From NCBI GenBank assembly GCA_030656145.1, contig JAUSOF010000093.1, positions 29,468-93,467 on the forward strand: a stretch of 64,000 bases of DNA, given 5' to 3'. Made by a program: the position numbers and the translations under genes. The notes beneath the pieces were generated by a model, which was given only the letters and a program-made list of their open reading frames with translations, was not told the DNA's origin and ran no database searches. The stretch comes from Pseudomonas sp. (lineage in GTDB: Bacteria > Pseudomonadota > Gammaproteobacteria > Pseudomonadales > Pseudomonadaceae). Positions 23,998 to 33,202 of the stretch are shown in pieces (position 1 is the first letter of the stretch; each line of letters begins with the position of its first letter).

Positions 23998-25080
23998 TTA
24001 CTTCGGCAATTCAGCCTTTACGTTTTCCACGTAGTAGTTCATCGAGGCCAGTTCGGCGTTGGTCGCGGCGACGCCGGCCGGGATCTTCTCGACGCCGCTC
24101 TGGTCCTTGATCGGGCCGGTGAACGGGTGGAAGGCGCCGCTCTTGATGTCGGCGATGATCTGCTCGGCTTCGGTTTTTACGTCTGCTGGCACCAGCTCAC
24201 TGATCGGCAGGCGAATCGTGTCTTCCGCCAGGCCACCCCAGAAATCCTGCGGTGCCCAGTTGCCGTCGATCACCGCCTGGGTCGATTTAACGTAGTGCGG
24301 GCCCCAGTCGTTGACGATCGAGGTGAGCACGGCTTTCGGCCCGAAATGCGCCATGTCCGAGGCGTAACCCACGGAGTAAACGCCACGGCGCTCGGCAGTC
24401 TGGATCGGTGCCGGGCTGTCGGTGTGCTGGAATACCACGTCCACGCCTTGGTCGATCAGCGCGTTGGCAGCGTCGGATTCCTTGCCCGGATCGAACCAGG
24501 AGTTGACCCACACCACCTTGATCTCGCTGCCTGGGTTGTACTTGTCCAGGGCCAGCTGGATGGCGTTGATATCGCGGATCACTTCCGGGATCGGGAAGGA
24601 GGCGACGTAGCCGATCTTCTTGGTCTTGGTCATCTTCGCCGCGAGGAAGCCGCCGACGTAACGGCCTTCATAGGAGCGCGACAGGTAGGTGCCGAGGTTC
24701 TTGTCCTGCTTGTAGCCGGTGGCATGTTCGAAGGTCAGCTTGGGGAACTGCTTGGCCACTTTCAGCGTCGGGTTCATGTAACCGAACGAGGTGGTAAAGA
24801 TCAGGTCATAGCCGCCCTTGGCCATGTTGCGAATCACCCGCTCGGCGTCCGCACCTTCCGGTACGTTTTCCACGTAGCTGGTTTCAACCTTGTCGCCCAG
24901 TTCTTTGATAACTGCCTGGCGGCCTTGCTCGTGCTGGTAGGTCCAGCCGTGGTCGCCAATCGGGCCGATATAGACGAAGCCGACCTTCAACGGATCAGCG
25001 GCGGAAGCGCTCAAAGTGGCGCTGAAACCAAGTGCGGCGACAAGGGCGCGCAGTAGCAGTTTTTTGCTGTTCTCGAACAT
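23998..25080 (-). CDS. BMP-family (PnrA-like) ABC transporter substrate-binding protein
   Basis: A 360-residue periplasmic protein with a signal peptide (LLLRALVAALGFSATLSASA, then ADP). The mature part begins PLKVGFVYIGPIGDHGWTYQ, followed by HEQGRQAVIKEL, the signature of basic-membrane-protein nucleoside-binding proteins (PnrA/TmpC, NupN type). There is no lipobox, so it is a soluble periplasmic protein. It is the last gene of a minus-strand set with two permeases and a double ATPase that fit the nucleoside uptake class, and an amidohydrolase in the same set points to purine nucleobases or nucleosides as ligand. Confidence 0.88.
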   Translation of the reverse strand: MFENSKKLLLRALVAALGFSATLSASAADPLKVGFVYIGPIGDHGWTYQHEQGRQAVIKELGDKVETSYVENVPEGADAERVIRNMAKGGYDLIFTTSFGYMNPTLKVAKQFPKLTFEHATGYKQDKNLGTYLSRSYEGRYVGGFLAAKMTKTKKIGYVASFPIPEVIRDINAIQLALDKYNPGSEIKVVWVNSWFDPGKESDAANALIDQGVDVVFQHTDSPAPIQTAERRGVYSVGYASDMAHFGPKAVLTSIVNDWGPHYVKSTQAVIDGNWAPQDFWGGLAEDTIRLPISELVPADVKTEAEQIIADIKSGAFHPFTGPIKDQSGVEKIPAGVAATNAELASMNYYVENVKAELPK

Positions 25081-25266
25081 GGTCGATGGAACTCCAGTGT
25101 GGGTTGAGGTGGCCTGTTAAGCGGCTGTTCACTGGGTTGCAAAAAACTGACCAACAAGACAGATAAGCCTGGCCGCGCGGTTTGCAGGCGTCGGCGTGAT
25201 CCGCCTCGAGCTGCCTTGGTGCGCGGGCGGTGTTTTGTGCTGTGTCATGGTGCGGCTCCATTGCTC

Positions 25267-25319
25267 GTAGGGTGTGCCGCGCGCACCAGCGGCTTGGCGG
25301 TGCGCGCGGCACACCCTAC
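25267..25319. repeat. Perfect 21-bp palindrome after the deaminase gene
   Basis: Inverted arms of 21 bases (core AGGGTGTGCCGCGCGCACC) with an 11-base loop, starting three bases past the stop of the deaminase gene and followed by the gap to the binding-protein gene. Its location inside the operon suggests it sets the mRNA level of the downstream gene. It is a different family from the neighbouring REPs. Confidence 0.75.
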
Positions 25320-25322
25320 TGG

Positions 25323-26678
25323 TCAGCCGTTTACCAAGTGCTTGGCCGCCTGGCGGTGGTCGGCGATCAACTGGGCCACGTCAAGGCCCACGATCTGCCC
25401 GTCGACCACTCGCCAGGTGCCGCCGATCATCATGCGGTCGGCGCGGTCGGCGCCGCACAGCAGCAACGCCGAGAGTGGGTCGTGGCTGCCGGAGAAACGC
25501 AGCTCGTCGAGCTTGAACAGCGCCAGGTCGGCCTGCTTGCCGACCGCCAGTTCGCCGATGTCGGTGCGCCCGAGCAGGTGCGCCGAACCGCGTGTGGCCC
25601 AGCCCAGCACCAGTTGCGGGGTGATCTTCTCGGCGCCATAGCGCAGGCGCTGGATGTAGAGGGCCTGGCGTGCCTCGAGGATCAGGTTGGAGGCGTCGTT
25701 GGATGCCGAACCGTCAACCCCTAAGCCAATCGGCGCACCTGCCGCCAGCAGGTCGAGAGTCGGGCAGATGCCCGAAGCCAGGCGCATGTTCGAGCTGGGG
25801 CAGTGGCAGATGCCGGTGCCGGCTTGGCCCAGGCGAGAAATCTCATCCGGGTTGAAGTGAATGCCATGGGCCAGCCAGGTGCGCGGGCCGAGCCAGCCGA
25901 CGCTGTCCAGGTAATCCACGGTGCGCAGGCCGAAGCGCTGCAGGCAGAAGTCTTCTTCATCGAGGGTTTCGGCCAGGTGGGTGTGCAGGCGCACGTCCAG
26001 TTGTTCGGCCAGTTCGGCGCTCTGGCGCATGATCTCCGGCGTCACCGAGAACGGCGAGCAGGGCGCCAGGGCGATCTGGATCTGCGCCCCGGCGCCGCGC
26101 TCATGGTACTGGCGAATCAGGCGCTGGCTATCGGCCAGGATCACCTCGCCCTGCTGCACGGTTTGCTGCGGCGGCAAGCCACCATCGGCCTCGCCCAGAC
26201 TCATAGAGCCGCGGGTGAGCATGGCGCGCATGCCCAACTCGCGCACGGCCTCGACCTGCACATCGATGGCCTGTTCCAAACCGTCGGGGAACAGGTAGTG
26301 GTGATCCGCCGCAGTGCTGCAACCGGACAGCAGCAGCTCGGCCAGGGCCACCTTGCTGGCCAGGGCGAGCTTCTCGGGCGTCAGTCGCGCCCATACCGGG
26401 TAGAGGGTTTTCAGCCAGGGGAACAGTGGCTGGTTGACCACCGGCGCCCAGGCGCGGGTGAGGGTCTGATAGAAGTGATGATGGGTGTTGATCAGCCCCG
26501 GCAGCACGACATGCTCGCGGGCGTCGAACGTTTGCGCGCAGGGCTGCGAAGGCTGTTGGCCGGCGCCGAGCAGTTCGGCGATGACACCGTTGTCGATCAC
26601 CAGGCCGCCAGTGGCGTCGAGGTTATTGGCGGTGAAAATGGCGAGGGGGTTCTTGATCCAGATACGGGTAGCTGCCAT
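25323..26678 (-). CDS. 8-oxoguanine deaminase-like amidohydrolase
   Basis: A 451-residue member of the AtzF/TrzN-like amidohydrolases. The metal site begins VVLPGLINTHHHFYQTLTRA. Further ligands are in RLHTHLAETLDEEDFC, TWLAHGIHFNPDEI and IGLGVDGSASNDASNLILEA. This matches the group typified by Pseudomonas PA0142, which deaminates 8-oxoguanine (and isoguanine) to urate or xanthine. The binding-protein gene follows it and the transporter genes precede it on the same strand, suggesting import and deamination of purine bases. Specificity for 8-oxoguanine is inferred from resemblance. Confidence 0.85.
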   Translation of the reverse strand: MAATRIWIKNPLAIFTANNLDATGGLVIDNGVIAELLGAGQQPSQPCAQTFDAREHVVLPGLINTHHHFYQTLTRAWAPVVNQPLFPWLKTLYPVWARLTPEKLALASKVALAELLLSGCSTAADHHYLFPDGLEQAIDVQVEAVRELGMRAMLTRGSMSLGEADGGLPPQQTVQQGEVILADSQRLIRQYHERGAGAQIQIALAPCSPFSVTPEIMRQSAELAEQLDVRLHTHLAETLDEEDFCLQRFGLRTVDYLDSVGWLGPRTWLAHGIHFNPDEISRLGQAGTGICHCPSSNMRLASGICPTLDLLAAGAPIGLGVDGSASNDASNLILEARQALYIQRLRYGAEKITPQLVLGWATRGSAHLLGRTDIGELAVGKQADLALFKLDELRFSGSHDPLSALLLCGADRADRMMIGGTWRVVDGQIVGLDVAQLIADHRQAAKHLVNG

Positions 26679-26815
26679 GAGCAGGCTCCTCTGAGGGTGA
26701 GTTCAGGTTAGCCAGCTCAGTGTTGACCCTGTCTGCTGATCCAGGTGCGCGTCTCGTTCAAGCCGCGTGGCGGTGACGATACCTGTTGCCGCGCCGCTAT
26801 CGCAAGTCGCGAAGG

Positions 26816-27502
26816 CTACCAGGCTATGGTCTGGCCCTGATAATCGATGAAATGGTGCCCGCCACGCCCGCTGTACTGCTCGATCTGCCTCACCAGGCCT
26901 CGGCAGCTGTCGGCAATTTCGACGTTGGCGCCATCGCCACCCATGTCGGTCTTGACCCAGCCAGGGTGCAGCGACAACACCGTGGGGCGCGGCTCGGCAA
27001 GGCTGCACACGAAGCTGTTGGTCAATGAGTTGAGAGCGGCCTTGCTCGCCTTGTACAGCGCCAGGTTGTTGCCCTCGGGGTTGGCCACGCTACCCAACGA
27101 GGAACTCATGAATGCCAGCACCGCGCTGTGCGGCCGCAGTTGTTCGATAAAGCGTTCGGCCAGACGAATCGGGGCAACCACGTTGGTCATGAACAGGTGA
27201 CCCAGCTCGGCCGCCGTGGCGGCGCTGGCCGATTGGTGGTCAGGCCCGAGGATGCCGGCGTTGACGAACAGCAGGTCGAACACCTGGCCCTGCAACTGCC
27301 TGACCAAGGCATCCAGCGAAGCACTGTCGTCCATCTCCAGAGACTCGATGCAGACGCCAGGTACGGCGCGCAAGGCCTCGGCGCGTTGCGGGTCGCGCAC
27401 GGTAGCGGTGACCTGCCAGCCATCGGCACGCAACTGTTGCGCCAGGCCCAGGCCCAGCCCGCGCGAGGCACCAATGATCAGGGCGGTTCGAGTCGAGTTC
27501 AT
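26816..27502 (-). CDS. Short-chain dehydrogenase/reductase
   Basis: A 228-residue SDR. The NAD(P) site reads TALIIGASRGLGLGLAQQLR (GASRGLG). The catalytic region has AFMSSSLGSVAN and the YxxxK motif as LALYKASKAALNSL, and the structural NAG is in LFVNAGILGP. The start follows AGGAAA in the leader, and the longer open frame was not used. It lies within the purine transport set but separated from neighbours by 137 and 312 bases. It resembles single-domain reductases of unknown substrate (YgfF/CsgA type). A link to purine use cannot be shown. Confidence 0.82.
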   Translation of the reverse strand: MNSTRTALIIGASRGLGLGLAQQLRADGWQVTATVRDPQRAEALRAVPGVCIESLEMDDSASLDALVRQLQGQVFDLLFVNAGILGPDHQSASAATAAELGHLFMTNVVAPIRLAERFIEQLRPHSAVLAFMSSSLGSVANPEGNNLALYKASKAALNSLTNSFVCSLAEPRPTVLSLHPGWVKTDMGGDGANVEIADSCRGLVRQIEQYSGRGGHHFIDYQGQTIAW

Positions 27503-27814
27503 GGCGTTTTCCTGATTGTAAAAATTGGCCATCATACCGCTCCATGGCTCTCGTGGACCTACAGCGGTGAGGCTCGGATGTTCACTAGGCATGCCAGCCG
27601 AGCCGTTGTTGTCGCCCGTAGCGGCGGTGTTCCTGGGTGCAACTTGCCTTGTAGTCGACTGATTCCGGCGGCCAGTGCCGGCCAGTGACCCTGGCCTTTG
27701 CCACGCCCTGACGGCTCGCCGCTATCAACGGTCTGCCGCATCGCGCTGCTGGATGCGCCGGCTGGTGAAAAGCGCCGATGCTCGTCCCTCTCTGGCAAGG
27801 CCCAAGGGGCTCTG
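27503..27814. other. 312-bp gap with no recognisable gene
   Basis: Between the SDR and the permease. Minus-strand frames that cross it are extensions of the permease shadow frames and have no ribosome binding site. A short direct repeat (GCCAGTGCCGGCCAGTG, about 27672-27688) is the only pattern seen. It could hold a promoter for the SDR, but none is clear. Confidence 0.4.
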
Positions 27815-28741
27815 CTAATGCCCCGGCTGCCAGGGTTTGCCCAGCGATACCGGGGCGAACAGGCGGGTCTTGAGCGCATCGCGCGACAGCAATACCAGCA
27901 CCAGGATGGTCGCCACATACGGCAGCATCGCCAGCAGGTTGGAGGGGATCGACAGGCCGATACCCTGGGCCACCAGGTGGATGATGCTTGCCAGGCCGAA
28001 CAGGTAGGCGCCCAGCAGCAGACGGAACACCCGCCAGCTGGCAAACACCACCAGCGCCAGGGCGATCCAGCCGCGGCCGGCGGTCATGTTTTCTGCCCAC
28101 ATCGGCGTGTAGGCCAGCGACAGGTAACCACCGGCCAGCCCGGCCATGGCGCCGCCGAACAGTACCGCCAGGGTGCGCACGCGCAGCACCGGCAGGCCCA
28201 TGGCGCTGGCCGCGTCGGGGTTTTCACCGACCGCCTGGATAATCAGGCCAATGCGGCTTTTCAGCAGTACCCAGGCCACCAGGGCGAACAGGATGAAGGA
28301 CAGGTAAACCAGAATGTCCTGGGCAAACAGCATGCGCCCGATCAGTGGAATCTCACTGAGCAGCGGAATGGCGATGGGCTCGAAACCGGCCAACGGCTTG
28401 CCGACCCAGGCCGCGCCAACAAAGGTCGACAGGCCGACGCCGAAGATGGTCAACGCCAGCCCGGTGGCCACCTGATTGGCGTTGAAACCCAGGGCTACGG
28501 CAGCGAACAGCATCGACAACAGCATGCCGGCGGCCATCGCCAGCAGCACGCCAAGCCACAGGTTGCCGGTGGCGAGGGCGACGATAAAGCCGATCACCGC
28601 GCCGAACAGCATCATGCCTTCCTGGCCGAGGTTGAGTACGCCGCTCTTCTCGCAGATCAGTTCACCCAGGGCCACCAGCAGCAGCGGCGTACCAGTGCGC
28701 ACCATGGCGTAGAAGATATTGCTTAACAGGTCGAGATCCAT
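27815..28741 (-). CDS. Nucleoside/nucleobase ABC transporter permease (NupQ/YufQ type)
   Basis: A 308-residue membrane protein with about 8-9 helices in the BPD_transp_2 family. The motif LICEKSGVLNLGQEGMMLFGA near residue 28 is typical of the second permease of BMP-type nucleoside importers. Others include GLIIQAVGENPDAASAMGLP, the cytoplasmic loop that meets the ATPase. It lies downstream of the paired permease gene, with a REPIN in the 124-base gap. It forms the transmembrane pore with the product of 28866-29969. Confidence 0.88.
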   Translation of the reverse strand: MDLDLLSNIFYAMVRTGTPLLLVALGELICEKSGVLNLGQEGMMLFGAVIGFIVALATGNLWLGVLLAMAAGMLLSMLFAAVALGFNANQVATGLALTIFGVGLSTFVGAAWVGKPLAGFEPIAIPLLSEIPLIGRMLFAQDILVYLSFILFALVAWVLLKSRIGLIIQAVGENPDAASAMGLPVLRVRTLAVLFGGAMAGLAGGYLSLAYTPMWAENMTAGRGWIALALVVFASWRVFRLLLGAYLFGLASIIHLVAQGIGLSIPSNLLAMLPYVATILVLVLLSRDALKTRLFAPVSLGKPWQPGH

Positions 28742-28766
28742 CGGGAATTCCTTTGCGTATAGCTGT

Positions 28767-28857
28767 TGTAGGAGCGAGGGGGACGCCCAGTGTTTGCTCG
28801 CGATCGGTGTCGCCGCGGATCGCGAGCAAGCGGTACGCCGCCCGGCCGCTCCTACAG
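28767..28857. repeat. REPIN (TGTAGGAGCG type) between permease genes
   Basis: Outer arms TGTAGGAGCG and CGCTCCTACA with inner arms GCTCGCGATC/GATCGCGAGC. It fills most of the gap between the two permease genes and could reduce translation or half-life of the downstream message. Related to the copy at 37565. Confidence 0.8.
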
Positions 28858-28865
28858 GTTCTTTG

Positions 28866-29969
28866 TTAGGCCAGGGCCTCGGTGTTGGTGTTGGCTTTGC
28901 GCTGCGCCCATTTCAGCTTCAGCCGTGGCCGATAGAGAATCAGCACGTCGCAGGCGAGCAGGAAGAACAGCATCATGCCCTGGAACAATTGGGTGATCGC
29001 CTGGGGCAGGTTCATGGTCATCTGCGCGTTTTCGCCGCCCAGGTACAACAGGGCCATCAACAGGCTGGCGAAGACAATGCCGAGCGGATTCAGGCGGCCG
29101 AGAAAGGCCACGGTGATTGCGGCATAGCCGTAGCCGGGGGAGACCTGCGGCACCAGTTGGCCGATAGGGCCGGCTACTTCACCGACACCCGCCAACCCGG
29201 CCATGCCGCCACTGACCAGCAGGGCAAACCACACCAGGCGCTTCTCGCGAAAACCGACAAAACCGGCGGCGCGGCGGTCGAGGCCGAGCACCTTGATCTG
29301 AAAACCGAGAAAGCTTTTGTGCAGCAGCACCCACACCGCCACCAGGGCCAGCAGGGCGAAGTACAGACCGGCGTGCAGGCGGCCATCTTCACTCACCAGC
29401 GGCAGGCGGCTGGCGTCGCCAAACATCGCCGACTCAGGGAAGTTGAAACCGGCCGGATCCTTCAGCGGGCCATGGACGAAGAACAGCAGCAGGTTCAGCG
29501 CGATGTAGTTGAGCATGATGCTGGTGAGGATTTCGTTGGCATTGAACTGGGTGCGCAGCCAGGCGGTCAGGCCGCCCCAGGCAGCACCGCCTGCCATGCC
29601 CGCCAGCACCACCCAGACCAGCGCCCAGCGGCTGTCCCAGTCGATCAACTGGATGGCCATGGCGCTGCCGGCCAGTGCGCCGAGCAGCAGCTGGCCTTCG
29701 GCGCCGATATTCCAGATGCGCGCCTGGTAGGCCACGGCCAGGCCGAGGGCGCAGAGCAAAATCGGCAGCGCCTTGACCAGCAGTTCAGAGACGCCATACC
29801 AGTCGTCCAGCGGCGCGATCAGCAGGGTGTGCAAGGTGTGCAATGGATCATGGCCGAGCAGGGCGAACAGCAGCGCGCCGCTGCTCAGGGTCAGTACCGC
29901 CGCGAGCAGCGGCGATAACCAGAGCATGGCGCGTGATTGCTGGCCGCGCGGTTCGAGGGATAGCAGCAT
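28866..29969 (-). CDS. Nucleoside/nucleobase ABC transporter permease (YufP type)
   Basis: A 367-residue membrane protein, partner of the 308-residue permease. About 9 helices are predicted. The segments GAEGQLLLGALAGSAMAIQL and FLGRLNPLGIVFASLLMALL match first-permease members of the BPD_transp_2 family used by BMP-type importers. It begins 11 bases after the ATPase gene ends, so the genes are co-transcribed. Function: the import channel for nucleosides or bases delivered by the BMP-family binding protein. Confidence 0.88.
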   Translation of the reverse strand: MLLSLEPRGQQSRAMLWLSPLLAAVLTLSSGALLFALLGHDPLHTLHTLLIAPLDDWYGVSELLVKALPILLCALGLAVAYQARIWNIGAEGQLLLGALAGSAMAIQLIDWDSRWALVWVVLAGMAGGAAWGGLTAWLRTQFNANEILTSIMLNYIALNLLLFFVHGPLKDPAGFNFPESAMFGDASRLPLVSEDGRLHAGLYFALLALVAVWVLLHKSFLGFQIKVLGLDRRAAGFVGFREKRLVWFALLVSGGMAGLAGVGEVAGPIGQLVPQVSPGYGYAAITVAFLGRLNPLGIVFASLLMALLYLGGENAQMTMNLPQAITQLFQGMMLFFLLACDVLILYRPRLKLKWAQRKANTNTEALA

Positions 29970-29980
29970 GGGAAACTCCG

Positions 29981-31555
29981 TCAGCTCAGGCGCGCAGCAG
30001 GCGCTGCGAGCGGGCTTGTGATTGGGGGCAGCGGGGCGAACTCGCCGGCCATCCAGCGGCCGACCTCAACCGCTTCGGTTTCTGCGGTGGCGGCCAGGGG
30101 CGAGAGCTTGCCGCTGCACAGCGCGCCGATGCGGTCGCTGATCTGGAACAGCTCGTCGAGGTCTTCGGATATCACCAGAATCGCCGCGCCGGCATCGCGC
30201 AGGGCAATCAGCGCGCGATGAATCGCCGCCGCCGCGCCCACGTCTACGCCCCAGGTCGGGTGCGCGGCGACCAGCAGTTTGGGGTTCTGCAAAATCTCGC
30301 GGCCGAGGATAAATTTCTGCAGGTTGCCACCGGACAGGCTGCGCGCGGGCGCGTCGGCATCCGGGGTTTTCACCGCAAAGCGTTGGATGATTTCATCGGC
30401 CAGGGCGCGCACTTTGCCGCGCTGAATCAACCCGTTGCTGACTAAGCCTTGCTGGAAGGCGGTGAGTAGGGCGTTATCACTCAGGCTCATGTCCGGTACC
30501 GCGCCATGCCCCAGACGTTCGGCCGGGACAAAGGCCAGGCCCAGTTTGCGCCGTGCATCCGGGTACAGGTCGGCAATCGGTTGGGTGTCGAGGCTGATGC
30601 GTTCGCGCTCGCTACGCGGCAGGCGGGTTTCGCCGCTGAGCAGGGCCAGCAGTTCGTCCTGACCATTGCCGGCGACCCCGGCGATGCCGACGATCTCGCC
30701 GCTGCGCACTTCCAGGCGGATCTGGCTAAGGGTGCAGCCGAACGGGTCGGCGTTGTGCCAGCTGAGGTCATCCACGCGCAAACGCGGCAGACCGCCTGCG
30801 GCTTTCGGGTAGCTGCTTTCCAGGCCTTCGGCGTCACCGACCATCAGTCGCGCCAGCTGCAGATCGCTGCATTCGGCCGGTACGCAATGGCCCGAGACCT
30901 TGCCACCGCGCAGCACCGTGGCGCTCTGGCACAGGGCGCGCACCTCGCCGAGCTTGTGGCTGATAAACAGAATGCTGCAGCCCTCGGCGGCCAGGCGGCG
31001 CAGGGTGACGAACAGCTCGTCGGCCTCCTGCGGGGTGAGCACCGAGGTCGGCTCGTCGAGGATCAGCAGTTTGATGTCCTGCATCAGGCAGCGGACGATC
31101 TCCACCCGCTGCCGCTCGCCGATGGACAGGCTGTGCACCAGCCGGCCCGGCTCCAGGGCCATGCCGTAACGCTGCGAGACTTCACGGATCTTCGGCTCCA
31201 GCTGCTTCGGCGTGCCGGCCGCTGCGCCCATGGCCAGGGCAATGTTCTCCGCCACCGTCAGGGTCTCGAACAGCGAGAAATGCTGGAACACCATGCCCAC
31301 CCCGAGGCTGCGCGCCATGGCCGGGTCACGCATCTTCAACGGTTCACCTTGCCAGCGAATCTCGCCACTGTCGGGTTGGGTCACGCCGTAGATGATCTTC
31401 ATCAGGGTGCTTTTGCCAGCACCGTTCTCGCCAAGCAACGCATGGATTTCCCCAGGCGCGATGCTCAGGTCGATACGGTCGTTGGCCAGGCAGCCGGGGT
31501 AGCGCTTGCTGATACCGCTCAGCTGCAAGCGTGGAACAGAGTGGGAACTGGACAT
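29981..31555 (-). CDS. Nucleoside/nucleobase ABC transporter ATP-binding protein (double cassette)
   Basis: A 524-residue protein with two ABC modules. The first has Walker A LLGENGAGKSTLMKIIYG, signature LSIGERQRVEIVRCL and Walker B KLLILDEPTSVLTPQE. The second has a degenerate Walker A (GVAGNGQDELLALLSG), with a signature LSGGNLQKFILGREI, as in ribose/nucleoside importers (RbsA/YufO type). One canonical and one changed site is normal for this group. It is the first gene of the minus-strand transport set; the region upstream must carry the operon promoter. A TetR regulator of RutR type and a CitMHS carrier lie beyond. Confidence 0.9.
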   Translation of the reverse strand: MSSSHSVPRLQLSGISKRYPGCLANDRIDLSIAPGEIHALLGENGAGKSTLMKIIYGVTQPDSGEIRWQGEPLKMRDPAMARSLGVGMVFQHFSLFETLTVAENIALAMGAAAGTPKQLEPKIREVSQRYGMALEPGRLVHSLSIGERQRVEIVRCLMQDIKLLILDEPTSVLTPQEADELFVTLRRLAAEGCSILFISHKLGEVRALCQSATVLRGGKVSGHCVPAECSDLQLARLMVGDAEGLESSYPKAAGGLPRLRVDDLSWHNADPFGCTLSQIRLEVRSGEIVGIAGVAGNGQDELLALLSGETRLPRSERERISLDTQPIADLYPDARRKLGLAFVPAERLGHGAVPDMSLSDNALLTAFQQGLVSNGLIQRGKVRALADEIIQRFAVKTPDADAPARSLSGGNLQKFILGREILQNPKLLVAAHPTWGVDVGAAAAIHRALIALRDAGAAILVISEDLDELFQISDRIGALCSGKLSPLAATAETEAVEVGRWMAGEFAPLPPITSPLAAPAARLS

Positions 31556-31863
31556 GGGCAGAGGCTCGGGAATGACAACTGCTCTGGCTAAAGCAAAAAG
31601 CTGGCCAGTGGGTCAGAAAATAAAACGCTACGGCAAGCGGGGCCTGGGGCTGGCACTGCATTGCTGTTGTGCCCTGTGCTGGTGCGCAGCAAGCCTCGCG
31701 AGGCTCCAGATTAGGTCGCGCGGCGGCACATTCTCTGACAAATAGGCCGGACACAGGCTTCGGCTAACAGGCTGTTGAAAGGTTGGTGAAAGGTTCAGCC
31801 ATTAGCGTGCCTGCGGCTGTGCGTACGCACGCCAACTCACAAGAACAAATAGGAGTATTCGGT
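31556..31863. other. 308-bp divergent region between ABC operon and CitMHS gene
   Basis: Contains the presumed promoters of both genes. The only clear signal is AGGAG at 31851-31855, which fits translation from the TTG at 31864. No riboswitch-like fold, operator palindrome or REP was recognised. Confidence 0.4.
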
Positions 31864-33177
31864 TTGTTGACCCTGATTGGTCTGTTGACCATTTGTAGCC
31901 TGGTAGTGCTGTTGCTTATTGGGCGCATGTCGCCCGTCCTGCCCTTGATTGTGGTCCCGTTGCTCGGGGCGCTCGGCGCAGGATTCGGCCCCGAGGCCAT
32001 TTCCGGATTCTTCACCGATGGCATCGGCCGGGTCATGGCGATCGCCACCATGTTCGTCTTCGCGATCACCTTCTTCGGGGTGCTGCAGGACACTGGCCTG
32101 TTCCGTCCGCTGATCAATGGCATGGTCAAACTGACCCGTGGCAATGTGATCGCGGTGACCGTCGCCACTGCGGTGATCGGCATGCTCGCCCACCTCGATG
32201 GGGCCGGTGCGACCACCTTCCTGCTGACCATCCCGGCCCTGCTGCCGCTGTACAAGCAGCTGCGCATGAGCCCCTACCTGATGCTGCTGTTGCTGGCCCT
32301 CGGTGCCGGTATTTTCAACATGCTGCCCTGGGCCGGCCCGCTGGGTCGCGCTGCGGCCGTCACTGGCATCGATGTGACCGAGCTGTGGCGTCCGCTGATC
32401 GCCGTGCAGGCGGTGGGGGTGGTGTTGCTGGTCGCCCTGGCCGCGTTGCTCGGCTGGCGTGAACAGCGGCGCATCGCCTCGGGGGCTACCTTGGCCGATG
32501 ACGGTGTACTGGTGGAAACCAGCAATGCCCTGGGCGAGATCAGCGACGAGGAGCGCGCGCTGGAGCGCCCCGCACGGCTGTGGCTGAATAGTGGGCTGTT
32601 TCTGCTGGTGCTGGTGTCGCTGTTCACCGGCGTACTGCCGGCCGGCTACATCTTTATGATCGGCCTGTCGCTGGCGTTGCTTCTCAACTACCCCGGCGGT
32701 AAGGCGCAGATGCAACGCATCGCGGCGCATTCGCCTGCGGCGCTGAGCATGGGCATGATCATCCTGGCGGCGGGTTCGATGCTCGGTATCTTCACCGGCA
32801 CCGGCATGCTCACCTCCATCGCCCAGGATCTGGTGCAGGTGCTGCCCGCACCGCTGGTTGGCCAGTTGCACATCGTGCTCGGCCTGTTCGGCCTGCCGAT
32901 GGAGCTGATGCTGAGCACCGACGCCTACTACTTCGGCCTGCTCCCGGTGACCCTGGAAGTGGTCGGCAACCAGGGCGTCGACGCCGCCTCGGTGGTCTAC
33001 GCGCTGACCATCGGCAACATCATCGGCACCTTTATCAGCCCGTTTTCACCGGCGCTGTGGCTGGCCCTGGGCTTGGCTGGCCTGGATCTGGGTCGACACA
33101 TTCGCTACTCGCTGTGGTGGATGTGGGGCTTCTCGCTGGTGCTGTTCGGTGTGGCTTGGGCTCTGGGTTTGTTTTGA
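31864..33177 (+). CDS. CitMHS-family divalent metal-citrate/proton symporter-like carrier
   Basis: A 437-residue carrier with about 11-12 helices. Signature stretches are IGRMSPVLPLIVVPLLGALG, IATMFVFAITFFGVLQDTGL and AHLDGAGATTFLLTIPALLP, typical of the CitMHS family, which imports Mg- or Ca-citrate or other tricarboxylates with protons. I placed the start at a TTG with AGGAG 8 bases upstream; the frame is open further up to a GTG at 31783, but that extension (KGSAISVPAAVRTHANSQEQ) is hydrophilic and lacks a good ribosome binding site. The resulting length is usual for the family. The substrate is inferred. Confidence 0.82.
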   Translation: MLTLIGLLTICSLVVLLLIGRMSPVLPLIVVPLLGALGAGFGPEAISGFFTDGIGRVMAIATMFVFAITFFGVLQDTGLFRPLINGMVKLTRGNVIAVTVATAVIGMLAHLDGAGATTFLLTIPALLPLYKQLRMSPYLMLLLLALGAGIFNMLPWAGPLGRAAAVTGIDVTELWRPLIAVQAVGVVLLVALAALLGWREQRRIASGATLADDGVLVETSNALGEISDEERALERPARLWLNSGLFLLVLVSLFTGVLPAGYIFMIGLSLALLLNYPGGKAQMQRIAAHSPAALSMGMIILAAGSMLGIFTGTGMLTSIAQDLVQVLPAPLVGQLHIVLGLFGLPMELMLSTDAYYFGLLPVTLEVVGNQGVDAASVVYALTIGNIIGTFISPFSPALWLALGLAGLDLGRHIRYSLWWMWGFSLVLFGVAWALGLF

Positions 33178-33202
33178 TTTAAGCGCCGAGTAGTTCGAGG
33201 GC

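Noticed and set aside
27559..28044. Minus-strand frame overlapping the 3-prime end of the permease
   Set aside because: It is a frame-shifted shadow of the permease running into the gap; the permease frame has the family motifs.
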